Of a stretch of DNA of 20,909 nucleotides, positions 1 to 7,210 are shown piece after piece. The notes under the pieces are model-generated. The model did not search any database, had not been told where the DNA came from, and saw nothing but the letters and a program-made list of their open reading frames with translations. The position numbers and the translations under genes are program-made. Source of the stretch: JBLNBQ01 sp050260095 (GTDB lineage: Bacteria > Bacillota > UBA5301 > DYFA01); the NCBI GenBank assembly GCA_050260095.1, contig JBLNBQ010000031.1, positions 1 to 20,909 of the forward strand, written 5' to 3'. The first letter of the stretch is position 1. Every line of letters starts with the position of its first letter.

Positions 1-1464
1 CGGTGGTCGAACGCCGCCGGCCTCACCTCCGGCCAACTGGCGGCTGCGGTGGCAGAGGTCCCGCAGGGACTGGGGTCGACCGCGGTCTTCACCGGCAAGG
101 AGGTTCTCGGCTATCCCCGCCTGCTCAAGGAGACGGCCGACCGGTTGGAGCGGGCCGGACTCCGGTTCGGGCTCGTCGAGTTCGCCGACCAGGAGGGCGA
201 GGAGGAACTGGCGCGGCTGCTCGGCTACCACGTCGTGCGGGTGCATAGCATCACGGCCCGGGAGATGGCGAAGATCCGGCCGGAGGTGGCGGTGGCGCGC
301 GACCTCCGGGCCATCCGGGAGCGGAGCATCCGGACGCTCTACCTGCGGCCCTTCCTTGAGGAAACGCAGGTGGAAGGCGGCGGCGACGCGCTCGCCTTCA
401 ATCTTGCGTATGTGCGGACGCTGCGCCAGGGTATGGCGAAGCTGGGGTTCACGGCCGGCCCCGGCGCGAGCGTGCCGGCGCTTCCGGCGCCGCGCCCGAT
501 CCTCGGCCTGCTCGCCCTGGGGGCCTTGGCCGGCGGTCTCCTGCTCCTGCGGCGGTACGCCAGCGCGGGCGCCGCGTTCGAGTCGGCCATCCTGGCTTTC
601 GGGGCGCTCGGAGCGGTCGGCGGGGCGACCGCGGGCTATGGGCAGCTGGTCCGCCAGCTCTTCGCGCTCGGGGCCGGGGTCGTCTTCTCCACCATGGGAG
701 TGCTGGCCGGACGCGAGGTGCTGCGGCATGGCGGGCGAGGGAAGTCGCTAGCGGCCTTCGCAACCGCCTCAGCCTATTCGCTGGCCGGAGCGCTGTTCGT
801 GGTCGGCTTCCTGGGCGAAACCCGGTTTATGGCCGCCGTGGCCACTTTCTCCGGAGTCAAGGTCCTGCACGCGGCGCCGTTGCTCCTGGTCTGGTTCGTT
901 CTGGCCCGGGCGGCGCTGCGGGAGCGGGAGCCGGAGGCGAGCCCGGAGTGGACTTGGGGCTGGCGGCGGCTGTGGCGCGACCTCCGCCGCCTGCTGGCGA
1001 ACCCGGTCACGTGGGAGCAGGCTTGCCTGGTCGTGGTGGGCGCCGGCGTGTTGGTCTTCTACCTCCTCCGCACGGGGACGTACACCAATGTGCCGGCTCC
1101 GGGCTGGGAGCGGGCGGCCCGGGAGGCGCTCGAACGCTGGCTCGAAGTGCGCCCGCGAACCAAGGAGTTCCTGGTGGGTCATCCGGCTTTGCTCCTGGCC
1201 TTCCTGTCCGAGGCCAAGGGCGCCCGCGGCCCCATGCTCTGGCTGCTCTACCTGGCGGGCACCATCGGGCAACTGTCGATGGTCGACACCTTCTCGCACA
1301 TTCACACGCCGTTGTGGATCTCCGCCGTTCGCACCGGCCTCGGGCTCGGCCTGGGCATGGTCATTGGGTGGGTGGCGTACCTGCTCTGGGGCGCCCTGAC
1401 CCGGCTGTGGCGAAAGCGCCGGCAGGGCCTACCCACCCCGGCCGAGGGCGAAGGTGAAGCCTGA
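1..1464 (+). CDS. DUF5693 family multispanning membrane protein (5' truncated by window)
   Basis: The reading frame is open from base 1, so the true start lies upstream; 487 residues are visible. The first 150 or so visible residues are soluble and resemble the extracytoplasmic part of DUF5693 proteins, with segments such as STAVFTGKEVLGYP and YHVVRVHSITAREM. The rest is a run of hydrophobic segments (about eight, for example around bases 505-560, 580-640, 655-710, 765-830, 850-905, 1020-1070, 1180-1290 and 1320-1390). It ends with a short basic tail. The stop codon shares one base with the start of the csaB-tagA gene, so the two are translationally coupled. From general knowledge, DUF5693 genes often sit beside csaB in Bacillota, which suggests a role in cell-wall polymer assembly or export. 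The biochemical role is unknown. Confidence 0.8.
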   Translation, partial: RWSNAAGLTSGQLAAAVAEVPQGLGSTAVFTGKEVLGYPRLLKETADRLERAGLRFGLVEFADQEGEEELARLLGYHVVRVHSITAREMAKIRPEVAVARDLRAIRERSIRTLYLRPFLEETQVEGGGDALAFNLAYVRTLRQGMAKLGFTAGPGASVPALPAPRPILGLLALGALAGGLLLLRRYASAGAAFESAILAFGALGAVGGATAGYGQLVRQLFALGAGVVFSTMGVLAGREVLRHGGRGKSLAAFATASAYSLAGALFVVGFLGETRFMAAVATFSGVKVLHAAPLLLVWFVLARAALREREPEASPEWTWGWRRLWRDLRRLLANPVTWEQACLVVVGAGVLVFYLLRTGTYTNVPAPGWERAAREALERWLEVRPRTKEFLVGHPALLLAFLSEAKGARGPMLWLLYLAGTIGQLSMVDTFSHIHTPLWISAVRTGLGLGLGMVIGWVAYLLWGALTRLWRKRRQGLPTPAEGEGEA

Positions 1465-3344
1465 TGCGCGCTCTGCTCTCCGGCTACTATGGGCTGGGCA
1501 ATGCGGGCGACGAGGCGGTGTTGGCCGCCATCGTGGAGGGGCTGCGCGCCCGTGACCCGGGCGGAGCGATCACCGTGCTTTCGGCCGATCCGGCCCTCAC
1601 CCAGCGGGTGCACGGCGTGCGGGCCGTGCCGCGGATGTCGGTCCGGGCGCTCTTGGACGAACTCTCGCACGCTGATCTCCTGATCAGCGGCGGAGGGAGC
1701 CTGCTGCAGGACGTGACCAGCCTGCGGAGCCTTCTCTATTACCTTGGCGTGATTGTCTTGGCCCGCTTGAAGAGGGTTCCCGTCTTTTTTTATGCGCAGG
1801 GAATCGGACCTCTCCGCCGGCCGCTCGCCCGTTGGCTTACCGCCCGGGTGGCCGACCGGGCGGCCGCCATCACGGTCCGGGATGCGGCTTCCGCACAGCT
1901 CCTTCGCCAGCTGGGCGTCGCCCGCCCGGCGGTGACGGTGACGGCCGATCCGGTCTTCACCCTGGTTCATCCCGTGAACGAAGCGGAAGGGGAGCCCGGC
2001 GTGGCCTGCGACGCCCACCGGCGGCCGGCCTTCGGCTTCGCCTTCCGCCCCTGGCCGGGGGCGGACCGCTGGCTTCCCGCCGTCGCGGCGGCTGCCGGGG
2101 AGGCGGCACGCCGGTGCGGCGCCGAGGTGGTTTGGCTGCCCTTCCAGGCTCCTGGCGACGTGGAGGTGGCCGAGCGGCTGCAGGCCGCCTGCCCGGAGCC
2201 GTCGCGCCTTGGCACGGCGGCGCCCGATCCCCGGGAGGTGGCGCGCCAGGTGGCCGCCTGCGACCTCGTGGTCGGCGCCCGGCTGCACGCGCTCATCATG
2301 GGGGCCGCCGCCGGTCGCCCGGTGGTCGGCGTCAGCTACGACCCGAAGGTCGAGGCGCTCCTCGGGGAACTCGGCCTCTCCCCGGCGGCCCGGTTGCCCG
2401 GGGTTGATATGCGCGTGCTGGCGGAGGCCATCGTCGCGGCTTGGGAGGGGCGCCGCCCGCTTGTGGCGGCTCTGTCCCCGCGGGTCGCCGAACTCCGCAG
2501 GCGGGCCGAGGTCACGGTTGACCTGGCCCTGGCCGCCGCGCGCCCGGGTGCCCGGCCCGCGCCGGCGCCCGTTGCGCCGCCCGCGCCTGCGCCGGCGACG
2601 TCCGGCGGCCGGTCGGTGGTGCTGGGCGTGGCGGTGGACCGCGTCACCCTGGCGGAGAGCGTCGAGCGCGTCCGGGGCTGGGTGGCCGCCCGCCGGGCCG
2701 GGGAGTGCCCGGTCAGGCAGGTGGTCACGCTGAATCCGGAGATGGTGATGCGCGCCCGCCGCGATCCCGGATTTTCCGCGCTCCTCAAGAACGCCGATCT
2801 GGTGACCGCCGACGGCGTGGGCGTGGTGTGGGCCGCCGGCCGGCTCGGGGAACCGCTGCCCGGCCGCGTGACCGGGGTAGACCTCGCCGCAGCGCTGATG
2901 GAAGAGGGGGCCCGGGAGGGTTGGCGCTTCTATTTCCTGGGCAGCCAGCCGGGAGTGGCCGAGGAGGCGGCCAGGGTCGCCCAAACCCGGTATCCCGGCC
3001 TGGTGGTGGTTGGGACCCGGCACGGCTACTTCGGCCCGGCCGAGGAGGCGCAGGTGGTGGACGAACTCCGCCGGGCGGCGCCGGATATCATGCTGGTGGC
3101 ACTGGGCAGCCCGAAACAGGAGGCCTTCATCGCCCGCCACCGGGAGCGGCTCGGGGCCGCCGCCGCCATCGGAGTCGGCGGTACGCTCGACGTTCTGGCG
3201 GGGCGGGTAAGGCGGGCGCCGGTTTGGATGCGCCGCGTGGGGCTGGAGTGGCTGTACCGCCTGGCGAGAGAGCCCCGCCGACTGGGGCGGGCTATGGATA
3301 TCCCCCGGTTCATGTGGGCCGTGTTCCGGGCGACCGGCAAGTAG
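1464..3344 (+). CDS. csaB: CsaB polysaccharide pyruvyl transferase fused to WecG/TagA glycosyltransferase
   Basis: The 626-residue product has two complete enzyme domains. Residues 1-360 match CsaB: YYGLGNAGDEAVL at the N-terminus, LISGGGSLLQD at 73-83, FFYAQGIGPL at 108-117 and GARLHALIMGAAAGRPVVGVSYDPK at 271-295. CsaB adds pyruvate ketal to the secondary cell-wall polysaccharide that anchors SLH-domain proteins. Residues 361-382 are a Pro/Ala linker. Residues 385-626 match the WecB/TagA/CpsF family: LNPEMVM at 423-429, TADGVGVVWA at 448-457 (including the likely catalytic Asp), RVTGVDL, FLGSQPGV, ALGSPKQEAFI at 546-556 and GVGGTLDVLAGRVRRAP at 570-586. The C-terminal basic appendage of TagA enzymes is also kept. 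TagA transfers N-acetylmannosamine to a lipid-linked GlcNAc. The ATG overlaps the upstream stop codon. In many Bacillota the two activities come from neighbouring separate genes, so the fusion is notable. The exact sugars are inferred. Confidence 0.93.
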   Translation: MRALLSGYYGLGNAGDEAVLAAIVEGLRARDPGGAITVLSADPALTQRVHGVRAVPRMSVRALLDELSHADLLISGGGSLLQDVTSLRSLLYYLGVIVLARLKRVPVFFYAQGIGPLRRPLARWLTARVADRAAAITVRDAASAQLLRQLGVARPAVTVTADPVFTLVHPVNEAEGEPGVACDAHRRPAFGFAFRPWPGADRWLPAVAAAAGEAARRCGAEVVWLPFQAPGDVEVAERLQAACPEPSRLGTAAPDPREVARQVAACDLVVGARLHALIMGAAAGRPVVGVSYDPKVEALLGELGLSPAARLPGVDMRVLAEAIVAAWEGRRPLVAALSPRVAELRRRAEVTVDLALAAARPGARPAPAPVAPPAPAPATSGGRSVVLGVAVDRVTLAESVERVRGWVAARRAGECPVRQVVTLNPEMVMRARRDPGFSALLKNADLVTADGVGVVWAAGRLGEPLPGRVTGVDLAAALMEEGAREGWRFYFLGSQPGVAEEAARVAQTRYPGLVVVGTRHGYFGPAEEAQVVDELRRAAPDIMLVALGSPKQEAFIARHRERLGAAAAIGVGGTLDVLAGRVRRAPVWMRRVGLEWLYRLAREPRRLGRAMDIPRFMWAVFRATGK

Positions 3345-3357
3345 GGAGGGACAGAAG

Positions 3358-4200
3358 GTGCGCACCCGCTGGCAGTGGGTCTACGATTACCTGGCCATCC
3401 TCATCGGGGCGGTCTTGACCGCCCTGGCCCTCGACTGGTTCCTCGTCCCCAACCGGATCGCCGCCGGCGGCATCTCCGGCGTGGCCACCATCCTTTTCTA
3501 CCTGTTCAAATTCCGGGTCGGCCTCACGATGCTCGTGATCAACATCCCGCTCTTCCTGCTGAGCCTCAAGATTCTGGGCCCCCGGTTCCTGGCCCGGACG
3601 CTCTTCGGCCTTGTGGCGCTCTCCTTCGCCACCGACCTGCTGGCCAGCCTCCGCCCGCTTACCCACGACCTCCTCTTGGCCTCCCTCTACGGGGGAGTTC
3701 TCTCCGGCCTGGGGATCGGGATCACGCTGAAGTGGGGCGGTTCGACCGGCGGGACCGACCTGGCGGCCATGCTGCTCCACCGTTGGCTCAAGACCAGCGT
3801 CGGTCAGGCCCTGCTCGTGATAGATTTCATCATCATCGTGGCGGCTGGCGTCGCCTTCCGGAGCGCGGAACTCGCCATGTACGCCATCGTGGTGCTCTTC
3901 GTGACCTCCTACGGCATCGATCTGGTCCAGGAAGGCATGCCTTACGCCCGGGCCGCCTACGTCATCTCGGCCAGAGCCGACGAGATCGCCCAGGTCGTCA
4001 TGAACCAGATGGGCCGGGGCGTCACGGCGCTCAAGGGAAAGGGCGTCTACACGGGCACCTCCCGGGAGGTGCTGTTTGTCATCGTGGCCCGGGGCGAACT
4101 TGCACAGTTGAAAGAATTGGTGCGCGAGATCGACCCCCGCGCGTTCGTTGTCATCACCGACGCGCATGAGGTGCTGGGCGAAGGTTTCAAAGCCATCTGA
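3358..4200 (+). CDS. YitT family membrane protein (YitT_membrane plus DUF2179)
   Basis: This is a 280-residue protein starting at GTG, with GGGAGGGA (3345-3352) six bases upstream. Residues 8-200 form five or six membrane segments. They include the family-typical VPNRIAAGGISGVATIL at 29-45 and a Gly-rich SGLGIGITLKWGGSTGGTDL segment near 115-138. Residues 205-275 form the soluble DUF2179 domain (SREVLFVIVARGELAQLKELVREIDPRAFVVI). YitT proteins are widespread in Bacillota and their transport or signalling function is not established. The gene follows csaB-tagA by 13 bases, so it is probably co-transcribed with it. A new promoter begins downstream for ftsEX, so this is likely the last gene of the first unit. 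Confidence 0.88.
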   Translation: MRTRWQWVYDYLAILIGAVLTALALDWFLVPNRIAAGGISGVATILFYLFKFRVGLTMLVINIPLFLLSLKILGPRFLARTLFGLVALSFATDLLASLRPLTHDLLLASLYGGVLSGLGIGITLKWGGSTGGTDLAAMLLHRWLKTSVGQALLVIDFIIIVAAGVAFRSAELAMYAIVVLFVTSYGIDLVQEGMPYARAAYVISARADEIAQVVMNQMGRGVTALKGKGVYTGTSREVLFVIVARGELAQLKELVREIDPRAFVVITDAHEVLGEGFKAI

Positions 4201-4211
4201 GGCTGAGAATC

Positions 4212-4241
4212 CCAATTCCATAGCTCCTTGTAGGAATTTGG
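4212..4241. other. Weak hairpin after yitT
   Basis: AATTCC (4214-4219) pairs with GGAATT (4233-4238), and flanking CC/GG pairs extend the stem past one bulged T. No T-run follows, so it is not a convincing intrinsic terminator. It lies between the yitT stop and the ftsE promoter and could mark the end of the upstream transcript. Confidence 0.25.
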
Positions 4242-4255
4242 CGGGCCGGGTCAAG

Positions 4256-4284
4256 TTGTCAAGTGGACAGGCCTGGCGTATAAT
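4256..4284 (+). promoter_or_regulatory. Housekeeping sigma promoter of ftsEX
   Basis: TTGTCA at 4256-4261 is separated by exactly 17 bases from a perfect TATAAT at 4279-4284. This matches the sigma-A/sigma-70 consensus at 11 of 12 positions inside otherwise GC-rich DNA. The expected transcription start is near 4291, giving a leader of about 40 bases before ftsE. No operator-like repeat overlaps it. Confidence 0.82.
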
Positions 4285-4330
4285 GAGTTGAGCCTGGGAT
4301 GGGCATCTGTGGACCGGGGGAGGAAAACGG

Positions 4331-5017
4331 ATGATCCAGCTCTACAACCTCACCAAGACCTACCCCAACGGGGTGGTGGCCCTTCAGGACGTCAATCTCC
4401 ACATCGCCAAGGGAGACTTCTCCTTTCTGGTCGGCCCCAGCGGGGCCGGCAAGTCGTCTTTGATGAAGCTGGTCATTCGCCAGGAACTGCCCACCTCGGG
4501 CCAGATCATGGTCGCCGGGCGCAACGTCAGCCGTCTCAAGGGACATGAAGTGGCTTATCTGCGCCGGCGCGTGGGGTTCATCTTTCAGGACTTCAAATTG
4601 TTGCCCGACAAGACCGTCCGGGAGAACGCAGCTTTCGCGCTCGACGTGACCGAGGCGCCGGCCGAAGAGGCGTCCCGCCGGGTTCCCTCCGTCCTCGAAC
4701 TCGTCGGCCTGGCCGACAAGGCCGACGTCTATCCGCACGAACTCTCCGGCGGGCAGCAGCAGCGCGTCTCCATCGCCCGGGCGATCGTGAACAACCCCCT
4801 CGTGCTGCTGGCCGACGAGCCCACCGGCAACCTCGACCCGGAAACCTCGTGGGGGATCATGGAACTGCTCATGGAGATCAACCGGCGGGGCACCACGGTG
4901 GTCATGGCCACCCACAACCGGGAGATCGTGAACCGGATGCGCAAGCGGGTGGTCGCCCTCGAAGGCGGTCGGATCGTCCGCGACGAAGAGCGGGGGACCT
5001 ACGGTTATGAAAGCTAG
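4331..5017 (+). CDS. ftsE: Cell division ATP-binding protein FtsE
   Basis: This is a 228-residue ABC ATPase of normal FtsE length. Visible motifs are Walker A GPSGAGKS at 35-42, Q-loop FIFQDFKLL at 83-91, signature LSGGQQQRV at 138-146, Walker B LVLLADEPT at 157-165, D-loop GNLD and H-loop MATHN at 192-196. The Q-loop context FQDFKLLPDKTVRENAAF is characteristic of FtsE rather than LolD. A strong ribosome binding site, GGGGGAGG (4316-4323), sits seven bases before the ATG. The gene overlaps ftsX by 11 bases, as is usual for this pair. FtsE powers FtsX at the division site, and the complex regulates a periplasmic or cell-surface murein hydrolase, probably the M23 protein encoded two genes on. 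Confidence 0.96.
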   Translation: MIQLYNLTKTYPNGVVALQDVNLHIAKGDFSFLVGPSGAGKSSLMKLVIRQELPTSGQIMVAGRNVSRLKGHEVAYLRRRVGFIFQDFKLLPDKTVRENAAFALDVTEAPAEEASRRVPSVLELVGLADKADVYPHELSGGQQQRVSIARAIVNNPLVLLADEPTGNLDPETSWGIMELLMEINRRGTTVVMATHNREIVNRMRKRVVALEGGRIVRDEERGTYGYES

Positions 5018-5891
5018 GACAGTCGTCCGGTCCGCGATCCAGGCGGCGGTCAACCTGCGCCGCAATCGGCAGATGGCCCTGGCGGCCTTCTTCATCACCA
5101 CCCTATCCTTGATCGTGCTGGGTTTCGCCTTGCTCTTCATCACCAACCTGAACTTCGCCACCGACGCCCTCGCCCACCGGGTGGTCGTCCGCGCCTTTCT
5201 GAAGGACGAGCTCACCCTGGAGCAGCGGACCTACCTCACGAACCGCCTGTCCAAGCTGCCGGACGTAAGGGCGGCCCACTTCGTGTCGCGCGATGAGGCG
5301 CTGGATCGGCTCAAGCGCCAGTTCGCCAACCGGCCCGACCTGTTCGAGATCGTCAGCGATAACCCGCTGCCCGACTCGTTCGACATCGAGGTGCGCGACC
5401 CGGCGCGAATCGTCCCGGTCGCGAAGCAGATCGCCCAGCTGCCCGGGGTGGACAAGGTGGACTACGGGAAGACCTACGTCGAACCGCTGGTCGCCTTCAC
5501 GCGAACCATTTGGTTCATCACTGCTCTCGCCGCCGCGGTGATGGCCGGGGCGACCCTCTTCATCATCACCAATGCCATCCGGCTCACCTGTTACGCCAGG
5601 CGCCGGGAGATCGAGATCATGAAGCTCGTTGGAGCGACCGACTGGTTCATCCGGTTGCCTTTCGTTTTCGAAGGAGTCTTCGTGGGGCTTGGCGGGGCAG
5701 CCGTCGCCACTCTGCTCGTGGACCAGGCTTACCTGCTCATCTTCAACAAGGCGGCCCGGTTCCTGCCGTTCATCCCGCTCGTGGCGAGGGAGACGGCCGT
5801 GCCCAACATCTCGCTGGTGCTCATGCTCTCTGGGTTTGGGGTGGGCATGATCGGCAGCCTCTTGTCCATCAAACGTTACCTGCGTGTGTAA
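5007..5891 (+). CDS. ftsX: Cell division protein FtsX
   Basis: The 294-residue protein has the FtsX layout: a short cytoplasmic N-terminus, TM1 at about 24-46, an extracytoplasmic domain at about 47-165 and TM2-TM4 at about 169-191, 217-239 and 267-287. The extracytoplasmic domain carries the FtsX-typical NPLPDSFDI segment at 119-127. The loop after TM2 has the EIEIMKLVGATDWFIRLPFVFEG motif seen in MacB/FtsX permeases. The start codon lies inside ftsE. In Bacillota and Proteobacteria the large loop binds a coiled-coil hydrolase activator or hydrolase (EnvC, PcsB, CwlO). The next gene here encodes a coiled-coil M23 protein that fits that role. Confidence 0.96.
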   Translation: MKARTVVRSAIQAAVNLRRNRQMALAAFFITTLSLIVLGFALLFITNLNFATDALAHRVVVRAFLKDELTLEQRTYLTNRLSKLPDVRAAHFVSRDEALDRLKRQFANRPDLFEIVSDNPLPDSFDIEVRDPARIVPVAKQIAQLPGVDKVDYGKTYVEPLVAFTRTIWFITALAAAVMAGATLFIITNAIRLTCYARRREIEIMKLVGATDWFIRLPFVFEGVFVGLGGAAVATLLVDQAYLLIFNKAARFLPFIPLVARETAVPNISLVLMLSGFGVGMIGSLLSIKRYLRV

Positions 5892-5910
5892 CGGGGAAAG
5901 GACGTCGCCG

Positions 5911-7119
5911 GTGAGTTCACAGCGCTGTCCCGCCGCCGAACCGCATAGCCGTTTGCTGGCCGCCCTGCTGACGCTGGCCTTGAGCGCCGGTTGGCTCGCA
6001 GCGCTTCCCGTCCCGGCGTTCGCCGCCGACGATTCGCAGGAACAGCTGCAGAATGTCCGCAACAAGATCAGCCGGACGCAAGAGCAGCTTTCCCAGAAGA
6101 AACAGCAGGAAAAGTCGCTCCTGAAAGACTTGCAGGCCACCGAACAGGACTTGGAAGCGGCCCAGGCGAGACTGGCCCGCATCACCCGCGACCTGCGGAC
6201 CACGAGCGGGCGGGTCAGCGACCTCCAGAAACAACTCGTGATGGCGCAGGCCAACCTCCAGGCGGCCGAGAAAGACCTGGCGGGCCACTACGACCGTTTC
6301 AGCCGCCGCCTGCGGGCGCTGTATGAAGTGGGCCCGGCCAGCTACCTGGAGATCATCTTCACCGCCAACAGCTTCTCCGACCTCGTGGTGCGGGCCGAAC
6401 TTCTGCAGCGGCTGATGGCCTCCGACGTCCAGATGTTCAACGAGGTGCGCGACTACAAGACCCGGGTCGAGGCCGAGAAGGTCCGGATCGAGAACACCAA
6501 GAAAGAACTGGAGCAGCGCCAGATCGAGATCAGCGCCCTCCAAAAGAGCGCCCAGACCGAGACCAATCAAGTCAAGGCCAAGGTCAGGGAACGCGAGGCC
6601 AAGCTGCGCAAGATCCAGAGCGAACGCAAAGCGTACGAGCAGGCGTTGGACGAACTGGAAGCCACCTCCCGCCAACTCGAGTCGTTCATCCGCGGCAATT
6701 CGAAGAAGGGGTCTCAGGCCCCGCAGGCTACGAGCGGGAGCATGCTTTGGCCGGTCCGCGGCCCCGTCACCTCGCCTTACGGCTGGCGGGTGCACCCGAT
6801 TCTCAGGACCAAGCGCTACCACTCGGGGTACGATATCGCGGTGCCGTACGGCACTCCGGTGGCCGCCGCCGCGAGCGGTACCGTCATCCTCTCCGGTTGG
6901 GTCGGCGGGTACGGCAAGGCGGTCATCATCGACCACGGCGGCGGTATCTCGACGCTGTATGGTCACAACTCGACCCTCCTCGTCTCGGAGGGCCAGACGG
7001 TCAAGGCGGGGCAGATCATCGCCAAGGCCGGCAGCACCGGGCTCTCGACCGGGCCGCACGTCCACTTCGAGGTGCGCAAGAACGGCGAACCGGTCGACCC
7101 GGGCCCCTGGCTCAAGTAG
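5911..7119 (+). CDS. Secreted coiled-coil M23 murein hydrolase (EnvC-like, FtsEX partner)
   Basis: I chose the GTG at 5911 because AAAGGA (5897-5902) lies eight bases before it; an earlier in-frame GTG at 5884 would sit inside ftsX without a good site. The product has 402 residues. Residues 1-38 are a signal peptide ending PAFA. Residues 41-275 are heptad-rich coiled coil (many Q, K, E, L). Residues 280-402 are a LytM/M23 domain. The zinc ligands are all present: H304 and D308 in HSGYD, and H385 in HVHF, with H352 (YGHN) and H383 as further catalytic-site histidines. The enzyme should therefore cut peptidoglycan cross-links itself, unlike E. coli EnvC, whose LytM site is degenerate. It lies 19 bases after ftsX, so FtsEX probably controls it. 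Confidence 0.92.
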   Translation: MSSQRCPAAEPHSRLLAALLTLALSAGWLAALPVPAFAADDSQEQLQNVRNKISRTQEQLSQKKQQEKSLLKDLQATEQDLEAAQARLARITRDLRTTSGRVSDLQKQLVMAQANLQAAEKDLAGHYDRFSRRLRALYEVGPASYLEIIFTANSFSDLVVRAELLQRLMASDVQMFNEVRDYKTRVEAEKVRIENTKKELEQRQIEISALQKSAQTETNQVKAKVREREAKLRKIQSERKAYEQALDELEATSRQLESFIRGNSKKGSQAPQATSGSMLWPVRGPVTSPYGWRVHPILRTKRYHSGYDIAVPYGTPVAAAASGTVILSGWVGGYGKAVIIDHGGGISTLYGHNSTLLVSEGQTVKAGQIIAKAGSTGLSTGPHVHFEVRKNGEPVDPGPWLK

Positions 7120-7177
7120 GGGAAGCGGGCGCGGCGGGCGAATAGGAGACAAGTCCCTGGCATAGAGTGTTGGCGCG

Positions 7178-7194
7178 GTCCGGCCCGGCCGGAC
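7178..7194. repeat. Perfect inverted repeat upstream of the S41 peptidase gene
   Basis: GTCCGGCC (7178-7185) and GGCCGGAC (7187-7194) form an exact palindrome around one central base, 16 bases before the GTG of the S41 peptidase gene. As RNA it could fold into a seven-pair hairpin just upstream of the ribosome binding site. No T-run follows, so it is not a clear terminator. It could be an operator or an attenuating or processing hairpin. Confidence 0.4.
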
Positions 7195-7210
7195 GCTTAC
7201 GAGAGGACGG

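Noticed and set aside
1302..3365. Long open frame (687 codons) on the minus strand opposite csaB-tagA
   Set aside because: It is antisense to a gene with clear domain motifs. Its translation is low-complexity (R, G, H, P rich) as expected from GC-rich codon positions, and it has no recognisable family or ribosome binding site.
5884..5910. Earlier GTG start for the M23 protein
   Set aside because: It lies inside ftsX, lacks a spaced ribosome binding site and would put a non-typical stretch before the signal peptide.
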